From Limosilactobacillus sp. (GTDB taxonomy: Bacteria > Bacillota > Bacilli > Lactobacillales > Lactobacillaceae), in assembly GCF_022482365.1 (NCBI RefSeq), contig NZ_JAKVPE010000001.1, positions 186,001 through 250,000 of the forward strand: a DNA stretch of 64,000 nt, written 5' to 3'. The position numbers and the translations under genes were made by a program. Each line of letters opens with the position of its first letter. Positions within the stretch are counted from its first letter, which is position 1. This document shows positions 30,243-37,274 of this stretch, piece after piece. The notes below the pieces were generated by a model. It was not told the origin of the DNA and made no database searches. It saw nothing but the letters and a program-made list of their open reading frames with translations.

Positions 30243-30401
30243 GGCCCGGCCGAATGGTGCGGGCTGCGGTTCGCACCATGGCAAAGCTTGTTTAGTGAGT
30301 TCTTTGCTAGGTGTTTAATCTAGCAAGGGCTAATTCCTCATCCAAATAGAAATGAAGCCAACTAGATTAACTACCGCTAAGTTAAACTAGTTGGCTTTTT
30401 G
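30188..30401 (+). promoter_or_regulatory. Attenuator I (six alternating RNA segments)
   Basis: Pairings read by eye. 1:2 = 30188-30198 with 30292-30302 (11 bp, one wobble) enclosing 30223-30229 with 30281-30287 (GCTTTGC/GCAAAGC) and a 7-bp hairpin 30255-30278. 2:3 = TGGCAAAG (30279-30286) with CTTTGCTA (30302-30309). 3:4 = 30302-30310 with CTAGCAAGG (30320-30328). 4:5 antiterminator = TTAATCTAG (30315-30323) with CTAGATTAA (30362-30370), plus GGCT with AGCC. 5:6 terminator = AGCCAACTAG (30356-30365) with 30387-30396 and a T run. Stalling on Phe/Tyr codons masks segment 1, favours 2:3 and 4:5, and so read-through. The logic is inferred; the complementarity is seen. Confidence 0.7.
30355..30401 (+). 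terminator. Terminator of leader I
   Basis: 10-bp stem AGCCAACTAG/CTAGTTGGCT, an A-A mismatch, then 6 further bp (TTAACT/AGTTAA), a 7-nt loop and T5. Placed before the first gene, so it is an attenuator stem and not an end-of-operon terminator. Confidence 0.9.
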
Positions 30402-30427
30402 TTATTGCAGAAAGGAGGAACGCCACG

Positions 30428-30961
30428 ATGATCATTCATACATTGGGACCTGAGCAGACCGATAGCTATGCCGCAGCGCTAGTTTACCAGCACCAGCATT
30501 CCGTCGCCGACTGCCAGATCGTTCTCCATCCCAGTTTCGACGCGCTCTACCACCACCTGGCCGATTATCCGAGCGATTATCTCCTGGTCCCCGCGGCCTA
30601 TCGCAGCCGGGCAGGGCTGAGTTGGGGCGACCTGCACTACCGTTATCTTAACCAGCTCACTCTGGTCGATAGCCTCATTACCCAGCTTGATCCGCTGGTC
30701 CTCGTTCAGGATCCGCAGCGCGCGCGGGCCGTGGTCTATACCCACGCCGCCACCGCCGACCTGGCCCGTCAGCATCTTCCGGGCAACGTCCGCCTGGAGC
30801 TGGCGCCAAGCAAATACCTGGCCTACCAGGCATTCCGGCGCTACGGCGGCTATGCTCTGGTGAGCCAAAAGCTGGTGGACCCGACTGCCGGCGTCCGAAT
30901 CCTGCAGCACTTCCCGGCGCGGATGCTCTGGAGCGTGTATTTAATCGAAAAGCAAAATTAA
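30428..30961 (+). CDS. Prephenate dehydratase/BacA-like protein
   Basis: 177 aa, about the size of the prephenate dehydratase catalytic domain without an ACT domain. The start (HTLGPEQTDSYAAAL) fits the LGPEGT block of that fold, and LLVPAAYRS fits its second conserved block. The C-terminal TRF catalytic motif of PheA is absent; instead the end reads ARMLWSVYLIEK, which from memory recalls the tail of BacA (prephenate decarboxylase of bacilysin synthesis, ending near PMSWSLF). So it may use prephenate without being a normal dehydratase. It follows attenuator I and lies 34 nt before tyrA. Exact reaction unknown. Confidence 0.65.
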   Translation: MIIHTLGPEQTDSYAAALVYQHQHSVADCQIVLHPSFDALYHHLADYPSDYLLVPAAYRSRAGLSWGDLHYRYLNQLTLVDSLITQLDPLVLVQDPQRARAVVYTHAATADLARQHLPGNVRLELAPSKYLAYQAFRRYGGYALVSQKLVDPTAGVRILQHFPARMLWSVYLIEKQN

Positions 30962-30995
30962 CAAACCATCACATTTTCTTGAGGAGGAAAAAACT

Positions 30996-32075
30996 ATGAC
31001 AACCGTCTTTATCAGCGGCCTAGGTCTGATCGGCAGCTCCCTGGCCCGGGCAATCAAGGAAGAACACCCCGCGGTCCGCATCATCGCCCGCGACACCAAC
31101 GAAGAATCGCTGCGCTACGCCGTCAGCCACCAGATCATTGACCAGACCGCCGACAGCTTGGCCGCCGCAGACCAGGCCGACCTGATCATCCTGGCCAGCC
31201 CTGTTTCACAGATTGTCCGTGACCTGGAACAGCTGAGCCAGCTTCAGCTCAAGCCGGGCGCGATCGTCACCGACGTCGGCAGCACCAAGCAGACGATCAT
31301 GAAGGCCGCCCAGCGCCTGATCGACAAGGGAGTTACCTTCATCGGCGGGCACCCGATGGCGGGATCCCACAAGTCGGGGGTTCGGGCCGGGCGCGCCGAC
31401 CTGATCGAGAATGCCTTCTACTTCCTGATCCCCGGCCAAGACGATCCGGCCGCCGTTCAGCACCTGACCGACCTGCTCAGCGGGACGCACGCCAAGTGGC
31501 TCACCGTTCAGCCGCACCAGCACGACAAGATCGTGGCCCAGATCAGCCATGTGCCCCACGTTATTGCGGCGGAACTGGTCAATCAGACCCAGCAGACCCT
31601 TGAAAACGAGCCGATCGGGATGCGGGTGGCTGCCGGGGGCTTTAAGTCCGTGACCCGGATCGCCGCCTCCGACCCAACGATGTGGAGTGCGATCCTCCTC
31701 AACAACCAGGAGCTGATCACCCATCAGCTGGACGAATACATCCGGGGACTGCAGGAGGTCAACCAGCAGATCAAAGCCGGGGACCGGGATCAGCTCTTCG
31801 ACTTCTTTGCCCGGGCGAAGGCGAGTCGGGAGAGCCTCAATCACCCGGCCAAGAAGCCGTTCTACGACCTCTTCGTCAACATCCCCGACCACACCGGTGA
31901 GCTGGGGCGGGTGACCACCATGCTCGGCACGGCAGGAATCTCGATCATCAACTTGCAGATCCTGGAAGTGCGGGAAGACGTCAACGGGATTCTCCAGCTG
32001 ACCTTTGCCTCCCAGAAGGATCGCGAACAAGCGGCAGCGGTCCTTAAGCCCCACTACGAGATCGTGACCCGCTGA
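30996..32075 (+). CDS. tyrA: Prephenate dehydrogenase
   Basis: Oxidises prephenate to 4-hydroxyphenylpyruvate for tyrosine. 359 aa. The N-terminal Rossmann domain has FISGLGLIGSSLARAI (about 5-20), followed by the GGHPMAGSHKSGVRAG substrate region (about 117-132). The helical dimerisation domain follows, and a C-terminal ACT domain starts near DHTGELGRVTTMLGTAGISI (about 300-320), which usually gives feedback control. GAGGAGG precedes the ATG. Cotranscribed with the upstream PDT/BacA-like gene under attenuator I; no clear terminator separates it from promoter II. Confidence 0.93.
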   Translation: MTTVFISGLGLIGSSLARAIKEEHPAVRIIARDTNEESLRYAVSHQIIDQTADSLAAADQADLIILASPVSQIVRDLEQLSQLQLKPGAIVTDVGSTKQTIMKAAQRLIDKGVTFIGGHPMAGSHKSGVRAGRADLIENAFYFLIPGQDDPAAVQHLTDLLSGTHAKWLTVQPHQHDKIVAQISHVPHVIAAELVNQTQQTLENEPIGMRVAAGGFKSVTRIAASDPTMWSAILLNNQELITHQLDEYIRGLQEVNQQIKAGDRDQLFDFFARAKASRESLNHPAKKPFYDLFVNIPDHTGELGRVTTMLGTAGISIINLQILEVREDVNGILQLTFASQKDREQAAAVLKPHYEIVTR

Positions 32076-32110
32076 GAGGAAAATTAATAAAATTAAATTT
32101 AGATTAGAGG

Positions 32111-32139
32111 TTGACAACCGATTCCTCATAATATATACT
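32111..32139 (+). promoter_or_regulatory. Promoter of aromatic leader II
   Basis: TTGACA (32111-32116), 17-nt spacer, TATACT (32134-32139), close to the sigma-A ideal. Shares the GAG.TTGACAACC context with promoter I. Confidence 0.88.
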
Positions 32140-32181
32140 TTAGCCAACGTCAAGGAAGAAAAGAAAAAGGAGTTTTGAATC

Positions 32182-32226
32182 ATGACAATGATTAACTGGT
32201 ATGCGTTTTATTATCGAGTGCACTAG
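32182..32226 (+). CDS. Aromatic leader peptide II
   Basis: 14-codon ORF, MTMINWYAFYYRVH, with AAAGGAG 9 nt upstream. Trp, Tyr, Phe, Tyr, Tyr occupy residues 6, 7, 9, 10 and 11, so it could sense all three aromatic amino acids. The Tyr-Tyr-Arg codons (32209-32217) pair exactly with 32276-32284 in the leader RNA. Begins MTM like leader I. Confidence 0.82.
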   Translation: MTMINWYAFYYRVH

Positions 32227-32404
32227 GGTTCACACCACACGGGTTGCGGGCTCTAGCCTTTGACAGCCTGTGTGGTCGATAATAAGCCATGATTACCGAT
32301 TACACAGTAAATTCCAAACACTGTGTGGTCGGGAAAACTCCACTAGCATTTACATAATGCTCATTATCCTCACAGTGTTTTCACACCGTGAGGATATTTT
32401 TTTA
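32209..32404 (+). promoter_or_regulatory. Attenuator II (six alternating RNA segments) before aroF
   Basis: 1:2 = TATTATCGA (32209-32217) with TCGATAATA (32276-32284), plus CCACACGGG (32235-32243) with CCTGTGTGG (32267-32275). 2:3 = 32268-32283 with 32292-32307, a 16-position stem with one mismatch and an 8-nt loop. 3:4 = CCGATTACACAGT (32296-32308) with ACTGTGTGGTCGG (32320-32332), 13 bp with two wobbles. 4:5 antiterminator = 32317-32328 with CCTCACAGTGTT (32368-32379), 11 of 12. 5:6 terminator = 32368-32378 with 32383-32393. A ribosome held on the Tyr codons frees segment 2, which should give 2:3 and 4:5 and so expression when aromatic tRNAs are uncharged. Confidence 0.75.
32368..32404 (+). 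terminator. Terminator of leader II
   Basis: CCTCAC-A-GTGT pairs with ACAC-C-GTGAGG (one A-C mismatch), loop TTTC, then ATATTTTTTT. It stands before aroF, so it is an attenuator stem. Confidence 0.88.
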
Positions 32405-32431
32405 CCAAGAATTTGAGAAGGGATGATTGAG

Positions 32432-33427
32432 ATGATTATTGTACTCCACGAAGAACAAGCCACCGAAATGATTAAGCAGCTGCAGGAACGCTTTAGCGAT
32501 CACCATCAGGTCTTTGTCCACGGCAATCGGGTGGCCGTGCAGGGGATCGCACCCGCCGACCTGACAATGGAACAGCGGGAAGCCGCTACGGAATTAATCA
32601 CCAACGTTCCCAAGGCGGTCCAGGCTTCCCGGCTCTTCCACCCAGAGGACACGGTGATCAAAACCGCCCATTCAATCATCGGCGGCGGCCACTTCGCCCT
32701 GATGGCCGGGCCGTGCTCGGTTGAATCAGCCGACCACGTGATGAAGATGGCGGCGGTTGTCAAGGAATCCGGGGCCACCGTTCTCCGGGGCGGTGCCTTC
32801 AAGCCACGGACCTCACCATACTCCTTCCAGGGGCTGGGAAAAGAGGGGCTGGTTGCTCTGCGGAAGGCGGCCGATCACTTTGGTCTCGACGTCATCACCG
32901 AGGTTATGGACGACGAACACGTTCCATTGGTTGAGGAATTTACCGACATCTTCCAAATCGGGGCGCGGAACATGCAGAACTTCTCCCTCCTCAAGGCGGT
33001 CGGCAAGACCAACAAGCCGGTGATGCTAAAGCGGGGGATGTCCGCCACCGTTGATGACATCCTAAACGCCAGCGAGTACATCGCCGCGGGGGGCAATCAC
33101 CAGATCATGATTGCCGAGCGGGGGATCCGGACCTTCGACAACAAGTACACCCGGAACACCTTTGACGTCGGCGTCGTGCCGGTCCTGCAGAAGCTGACCC
33201 ACTACCCGGTAATCGTCGACCCGAGCCACGCGGCCGGTCACACCGAATTCGTGACGCCGCTGGCCCTGGCCGGGGTCGCCGCCGGGGCGGATGGCCTGAT
33301 CGTCGAAATCCACGATGATCCCGCCCACGCCCTCTCCGATGGTCCCCAGGCACTGAAGCCGGACCAATTCCAGGAAATGGTCAAGAAGGTCAACGTAGTG
33401 CGGACGGCCCTCACTGCGGCAGAGTAA
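32432..33427 (+). CDS. aroF: 3-deoxy-7-phosphoheptulonate (DAHP) synthase, type I beta
   Basis: First committed step of the shikimate pathway: PEP plus erythrose 4-phosphate to DAHP. 331 aa: an N-terminal ferredoxin-like regulatory domain (about 1-75), then the TIM barrel with MAGPCSVES (about 92-100), [33 protein letters not shown] and DPSHAAGH. The ATG at 32432 is 9 nt after AAGGG; the ATG at 32423 abuts the ribosome binding site and is rejected. It leads aroF-aroB-orf-microORF-aroE-aroD, directly behind attenuator II. Confidence 0.95.
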   Translation: MIIVLHEEQATEMIKQLQERFSDHHQVFVHGNRVAVQGIAPADLTMEQREAATELITNVPKAVQASRLFHPEDTVIKTAHSIIGGGHFALMAGPCSVESADHVMKMAAVVKESGATVLRGGAFKPRTSPYSFQGLGKEGLVALRKAADHFGLDVITEVMDDEHVPLVEEFTDIFQIGARNMQNFSLLKAVGKTNKPVMLKRGMSATVDDILNASEYIAAGGNHQIMIAERGIRTFDNKYTRNTFDVGVVPVLQKLTHYPVIVDPSHAAGHTEFVTPLALAGVAAGADGLIVEIHDDPAHALSDGPQALKPDQFQEMVKKVNVVRTALTAAE

Positions 33428-33439
33428 GGGGATGAGCGA

Positions 33440-34513
33440 ATGAAGAAGATTACGGTTAAACTGAGCACTAAGCAATACGATGTCCTGATTGAAAAAGGTT
33501 TGCTGAAACAGGCGGGCAGCCTGGTGGCCGGTGTCTGGTCGCCACGCAAGGTCGCCATCGTCAGCGACAGCAACGTTGCCCCGCTCTACCAAGCGCAACT
33601 GGCTGCCGAGCTGAAGAAGAGCGGCTTCACGGTTCACTGCTACCAATTCCCGGCGGGGGAGGCCTCCAAATCTCTTCCGCAGCTGCAGGAGCTGACCGAG
33701 CAATTGGTGGCCGACAACTTCAATCGGGACGACGGGGTGATTGCCCTGGGCGGCGGGGTGACCGGCGACCTGGCCGGCTTCCTGGCCGCCACCTACATGC
33801 GGGGCATCGCTTTAATTCAAATTCCGACTTCGCTGCTAGCCCAGGTTGACAGTTCGGTCGGCGGCAAGACCGCCGTTGACCTCGGGACCACCAAGAACAT
33901 TGTCGGGGCCTTTTACGAACCCGACCTGGTGATCATCGACCCGACAACGTTAACCACCTTGGAACAGCGGGATCTGGTCGAAGGTTACGGCGAAATCGTC
34001 AAGGTCGCGGCGATGACCGGCGGGGACTTCTGGAAACTAATTACCGAAATTCAAACCCCAGCCGACATTTTCCAGCACGCGACCGAGCTGAGCGAGGGGG
34101 CCATCCAATTCAAGGCCGACATCGTCATGGCGGACGAAAAGGAAGGTGGCCAACGTCAACTACTGAACTTTGGTCACACGATCGGGCACGCCGTTGAAGC
34201 CCTAGCGGCCGGCGAGCTGCGCCACGGTGAAGCCGTCAGCATCGGCACCGTCGCTATCTGCCAAGCATTTGAAGCCGCCGGTAAAACCGCGCCGGGGGTG
34301 ACCGAACAGATTCGCGATCGTTTCGCCACCGTCGGCCTGCCGGTGGACTCACCCTTATTAAAGTCGCCAGCGATGCTCGACAAGATTAAACACGACAAGA
34401 AAAATCATAACGGCCACTTAAACCTGGTTTACGTTCACACGATCGGTGAACCGGCCATCCTGACCGTTCCTGAAAAAGAAATTGCTGCCACACTGCAACT
34501 ACCACGAAAATAA
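33440..34513 (+). CDS. aroB: 3-dehydroquinate synthase
   Basis: Second shikimate step, DAHP to 3-dehydroquinate; NAD- and metal-dependent. 357 aa. NAD-binding ALGGGVTGDLAGFLAATYMRG (about 101-121), PTSLLAQVDSSVGGKTAVD (about 130-148), metal ligands in EGYGEIVK, NFGHTIGHAVEA and HGEAVSIG. It starts 12 nt after aroF. Complete. Confidence 0.96.
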   Translation: MKKITVKLSTKQYDVLIEKGLLKQAGSLVAGVWSPRKVAIVSDSNVAPLYQAQLAAELKKSGFTVHCYQFPAGEASKSLPQLQELTEQLVADNFNRDDGVIALGGGVTGDLAGFLAATYMRGIALIQIPTSLLAQVDSSVGGKTAVDLGTTKNIVGAFYEPDLVIIDPTTLTTLEQRDLVEGYGEIVKVAAMTGGDFWKLITEIQTPADIFQHATELSEGAIQFKADIVMADEKEGGQRQLLNFGHTIGHAVEALAAGELRHGEAVSIGTVAICQAFEAAGKTAPGVTEQIRDRFATVGLPVDSPLLKSPAMLDKIKHDKKNHNGHLNLVYVHTIGEPAILTVPEKEIAATLQLPRK

Positions 34514-34525
34514 GGAGCGATAAAT

Positions 34526-34936
34526 ATGATCATCGAAGAACTCAACACCAACGGAATCGTCGTTAAGAATAATGCCGGCCAAGAGGAACACATCTCCGAC
34601 CTGGCCTGGGTCGAGGGGAGCACGAACTCCGTGGCGGCCAACCAGCAGATTAAGCTGGCCCTGGCCAACCAGCGCCCGGTCTTCTTCCACCTCGATGAGG
34701 GTGGTCAGCGGCTCACCCCATTCGAATTCGCCGAGCGTATTGACGCCCAGATCAGTGCTTGCCTGGCTGGGATTCGTGCTAGCCTGGTGGCCGAGATTAA
34801 CTTCGTTTACCAGCCACTTCACCAATTAAGCCAGCAGGAACAAGCCATCATCAATCGTCGCATCCACGACGTTTTGACCGACTTGTTCGGTGCCAACATT
34901 GCTACCGCACAAGTCATCATTGAACAAGCCGCCTAG
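34526..34936 (+). CDS. Unrecognised 136-aa protein in the shikimate operon
   Basis: I do not recognise this family. Soluble, no signal peptide or membrane span. The N-terminal half looks beta-rich (IIEELNTNGIVVKNNAG, HISDLAWVEG); the C-terminal half is helical (LTPFEFAERIDAQISACLAG, LSQQEQAIINRRIHDVLTDLFG). It has no resemblance to AroH- or AroQ-type chorismate mutase or to shikimate kinase that I can see. It sits 12 nt after aroB with AAGGAG before the ATG, and its codon use matches the flanking aro genes, so it is a real gene of this operon. A regulatory or assembly role with the neighbouring enzymes is possible but only inferred. Confidence 0.85.
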   Translation: MIIEELNTNGIVVKNNAGQEEHISDLAWVEGSTNSVAANQQIKLALANQRPVFFHLDEGGQRLTPFEFAERIDAQISACLAGIRASLVAEINFVYQPLHQLSQQEQAIINRRIHDVLTDLFGANIATAQVIIEQAA

Positions 34937-34952
34937 GAAGGGAGGGGATACT

Positions 34953-35048
34953 ATGAATAAGGAACAAGAACTGATGCGCCAAGCCAGCGAACAGGAACTG
35001 AAGTTAGTTGCGGAAGACCTCGAAGACAACCTGGAAGGGAGAGATTAG
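34953..35048 (+). CDS. 31-aa microprotein between the unknown gene and aroE
   Basis: ATG at 34953, stop at 35046-35048. A strong AGGAAGGGAGGGG ribosome binding region lies upstream, and the aroE ATG comes 1 nt after the stop. The peptide is very rich in Glu, Gln, Leu and Asp (MNKEQELMRQASEQELKLVA at the start) and would form an acidic amphipathic helix. The spacing and ribosome binding site argue for real translation; at the least it couples translation into aroE. No family recognised. Confidence 0.6.
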   Translation: MNKEQELMRQASEQELKLVAEDLEDNLEGRD

Positions 35049-35049
35049 G

Positions 35050-35934
35050 ATGGTGCAGATCGACGGCCACACCGGCCTGCTGGGAATCTTTGCGACCCCG
35101 ATTGGCCACACCCTTTCGCCCCGTATGCACAACTACTCCTTTCGGCGGCTAGGCCTTAACTACGTCTACCTCGCCTTTGAGGTTGGCAACGAGGAACTAG
35201 CCAGTGCCGTTCAGTCGATCCGCACGCTCAACATGCGGGGTGTCAACGTCTCAATGCCCAATAAACAGGCCATCGTTCCCCTCCTGGACCGGCTCTCACC
35301 GGCGGCCCGGCTGACGGGGACGGTCAACACGGTCGTCAACGATCACGGCGTCTTGACGGGCCATATTACCGACGGGATTGGCTTCATGCGAGCACTCCAG
35401 GATGAGGGACTCGACATCACGGGCCGCAAGATGGTGCTTGCCGGTGCCGGGGGCGCGGGGACGGCCGTGGCGGTCCAGGCCGCCCTTGACGGTGTCGGCG
35501 AGATTGCGCTCTTCAACCGCCAGCACGGTACCAAGTGGGCCCAGGCGCAGAAAATCGTGGCACTGATTAATGCACAGACGAACTGCCAAGCCAGCTTGCA
35601 TGCCTTGGAGAATCAGGACGAATTACAAGCCGCACTGAAGGAGGCCGATATTTACGCCGACACGACCAGCCTGGGGATGAAACCGCACGAAAACGAGGCG
35701 GTCGTTAATGACCCGACTTGGTTTCACCCGGACATGATCGTCTTCGATGCCGTTTACGCCCCGCGGGAAACCAAGTTGCTGAAGGTGGCCCGCCAGGCGG
35801 GAGTTCAGCACTGTCTGAATGGCATTGGGATGATTATTGAACAGGGGGCGGCGGCCTTTGAGCTCTGGACTGGCAAGCAGATGCCGGTCAACGAGGTTCG
35901 CCACCTGCTCTTTGAGGAGGATCAACATGACTAA
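35050..35934 (+). CDS. aroE: Shikimate dehydrogenase
   Basis: NADPH-dependent reduction of 3-dehydroshikimate to shikimate. 294 aa. The shikimate-binding Ser pair is in TPIGHTLSPRMHN; NVSMPNKQ carries the catalytic Lys (the family usually has Thr where Ser is found here); the glycine-rich LAGAGGAGTAVAVQAA (about 131-146) binds the cofactor. The ATG at 35050 lies just after the microORF stop with GGAAGGGAGA upstream; an earlier in-frame start at 35008 would overlap the microORF and is rejected. Confidence 0.94.
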   Translation: MVQIDGHTGLLGIFATPIGHTLSPRMHNYSFRRLGLNYVYLAFEVGNEELASAVQSIRTLNMRGVNVSMPNKQAIVPLLDRLSPAARLTGTVNTVVNDHGVLTGHITDGIGFMRALQDEGLDITGRKMVLAGAGGAGTAVAVQAALDGVGEIALFNRQHGTKWAQAQKIVALINAQTNCQASLHALENQDELQAALKEADIYADTTSLGMKPHENEAVVNDPTWFHPDMIVFDAVYAPRETKLLKVARQAGVQHCLNGIGMIIEQGAAAFELWTGKQMPVNEVRHLLFEEDQHD

Positions 35935-36688
35935 AGAAACACTAACGATTAAGGAAACGGTATTCGGGGCTGGTCGCCCGAAGATTGCCGTTCCGGTGAC
36001 CGCTGATACGATGGCGGCGGCAGTTGTCCAGGCACAGCAGTCCGCCCTGCCAGCGGTGGACGTAATTGAATGGCGAATCGACTTCCTGAAGGGAACAGTG
36101 GATCCGCAAGCAATCGCCAAGACGGCGCGACGAATTCAAGCAGTGATTTCGCCGCGCCTTTTGCTCGTGACGCTGCGGACCAAGGAGGAGGGCGGCCAGG
36201 TCCAGGTCACTGACGAGCGCTACCAGGAGCTGTACCGCCCCCTGTTGGCGACGGGAAGCACGGATCTGGTCGACCTGGAGCTGTTGGCCAACTCCAGCGC
36301 GTGCCTTACTGCGCTGACTGCTTTGGCCCATGAGCACCAGGTCAAGGTAATCATGAGCAGCCACGACTTTGCCAAGACACCGCGTCCAGCAATTCTTAAG
36401 CAACGGCTTAACCAGATGGAAGTGGCGGGGGCGGACATTGCCAAGCTCGCGGTGATGCCACACAGCCCCACCGACGTCCTGGAGGTGCTGGAGCTGACCC
36501 AGGACTACCACCTTCATGGTCAGCTGCCCCTGATCACCATGGCGATGGGCGACCTGGGAAAGATCACCCGGGTCAGCGGTGAGCTGTTTGGTTCCTGTCT
36601 GACCTTTGCCAGCGTGGGGCGGGCATCGGCGCCCGGCCAGATCGCCGTGGAGGAGCTGGATCGGATTCTAAATGACCTCAGAATATAA
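35927..36688 (+). CDS. aroD: 3-dehydroquinate dehydratase, type I
   Basis: Schiff-base dehydratase making 3-dehydroshikimate. 253 aa. Catalytic residues are visible: Glu/Arg in VIEWRIDF, His in IMSSHDFAKTP and the Schiff-base Lys in DIAKLAVMPHS, with SVGRASAPGQI near the C-terminus. The ATG at 35927 overlaps the end of aroE by 8 nt and has GAGGAGGATC upstream. Last gene of the + strand shikimate operon. Confidence 0.95.
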   Translation: MTKETLTIKETVFGAGRPKIAVPVTADTMAAAVVQAQQSALPAVDVIEWRIDFLKGTVDPQAIAKTARRIQAVISPRLLLVTLRTKEEGGQVQVTDERYQELYRPLLATGSTDLVDLELLANSSACLTALTALAHEHQVKVIMSSHDFAKTPRPAILKQRLNQMEVAGADIAKLAVMPHSPTDVLEVLELTQDYHLHGQLPLITMAMGDLGKITRVSGELFGSCLTFASVGRASAPGQIAVEELDRILNDLRI

Positions 36689-36698
36689 TTGAGCACAA

Positions 36699-36738
36699 TA
36701 AAAGCAGGTTTCGGGAAAAATCTCGAAATCTGCTTTTC
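36699..36738. terminator. Bidirectional terminator between the two shikimate operons
   Basis: AAAGCAGGTTTCG pairs with CGAAATCTGCTTT (one wobble) with A and T tracts on either side. It ends aroD (+) and aroK (-). Confidence 0.88.
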
Positions 36739-36743
36739 GTTAG

Positions 36744-37247
36744 CTAGTCTTCAATAAGGCCAATGATCTGATCAACAATCTCCTGTGGTGTCCGGCCGTC
36801 CGTGTCGATAGTGAAGTCAGCACACTCGTCGTAGCGGGCCTGGCGCTTGGCTAGCAGTGCCGCTAACCCAGCTGTGTCAAGCGTATCGGCCAGTGGACGT
36901 TCGCCATCGTGCTGGATTCGCCGTGCCGTTTCTTCCGGGCTGGCGTGCAGCAGAATGACGGGGGCGGGATCCGCCGTCAGTGCCCGGCGGTTGTCAGCCC
37001 GCAATGGGGTGCCGCCGCCCGTGGCGAGGATCCCGTCGCGCCTCTGGAGGACCATGGTCAGGGTCTGGTGTTCGACCGTCCGGAAGCCCTCCTCACCGCT
37101 CTCTTGAAAGATCTGCGGAATTGATTTCCCGCTGGACTGTTCGATCGCCCGGTCCAGGTCGGTGACGGGAAGGTGGAGTTGGTCGGCCAGCAAGGTGCTG
37201 ACGGTGGTCTTCCCGCTCCCCATGAAGCCAATTAAAATAATTCGCAT
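36744..37247 (-). CDS. aroK: Shikimate kinase
   Basis: Phosphorylates shikimate with ATP. 167 aa. P-loop IGFMGSGKTTVS (about 6-17), substrate Asp in TDLDRAIEQ, Arg in EEGFRTVE, and GGGTPL (about 78-83). Last gene of the - strand operon MFS-CM-aroC-aroA-aroK, 27 nt after aroA. Confidence 0.95.
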   Translation of the reverse strand: MRIILIGFMGSGKTTVSTLLADQLHLPVTDLDRAIEQSSGKSIPQIFQESGEEGFRTVEHQTLTMVLQRRDGILATGGGTPLRADNRRALTADPAPVILLHASPEETARRIQHDGERPLADTLDTAGLAALLAKRQARYDECADFTIDTDGRTPQEIVDQIIGLIED

Positions 37248-37274
37248 AGAAATGCACCTCAGTTTCTGTTGGAA

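Noticed and set aside
30121-30427. T-box riboswitch for the PDT/tyrA operon
   Set aside because: No AGGGTGGNACCGCG-type core is present. The pairing pattern and the translated leader fit ribosome-mediated attenuation instead. The only T-box core seen in the window is before aspS.
33105-33353. Arg/Gly/Ser-rich - strand ORF inside aroF
   Set aside because: Shadow ORF produced by GC-rich codon bias on the opposite strand. Many similar ones across the window were discarded on the same grounds.
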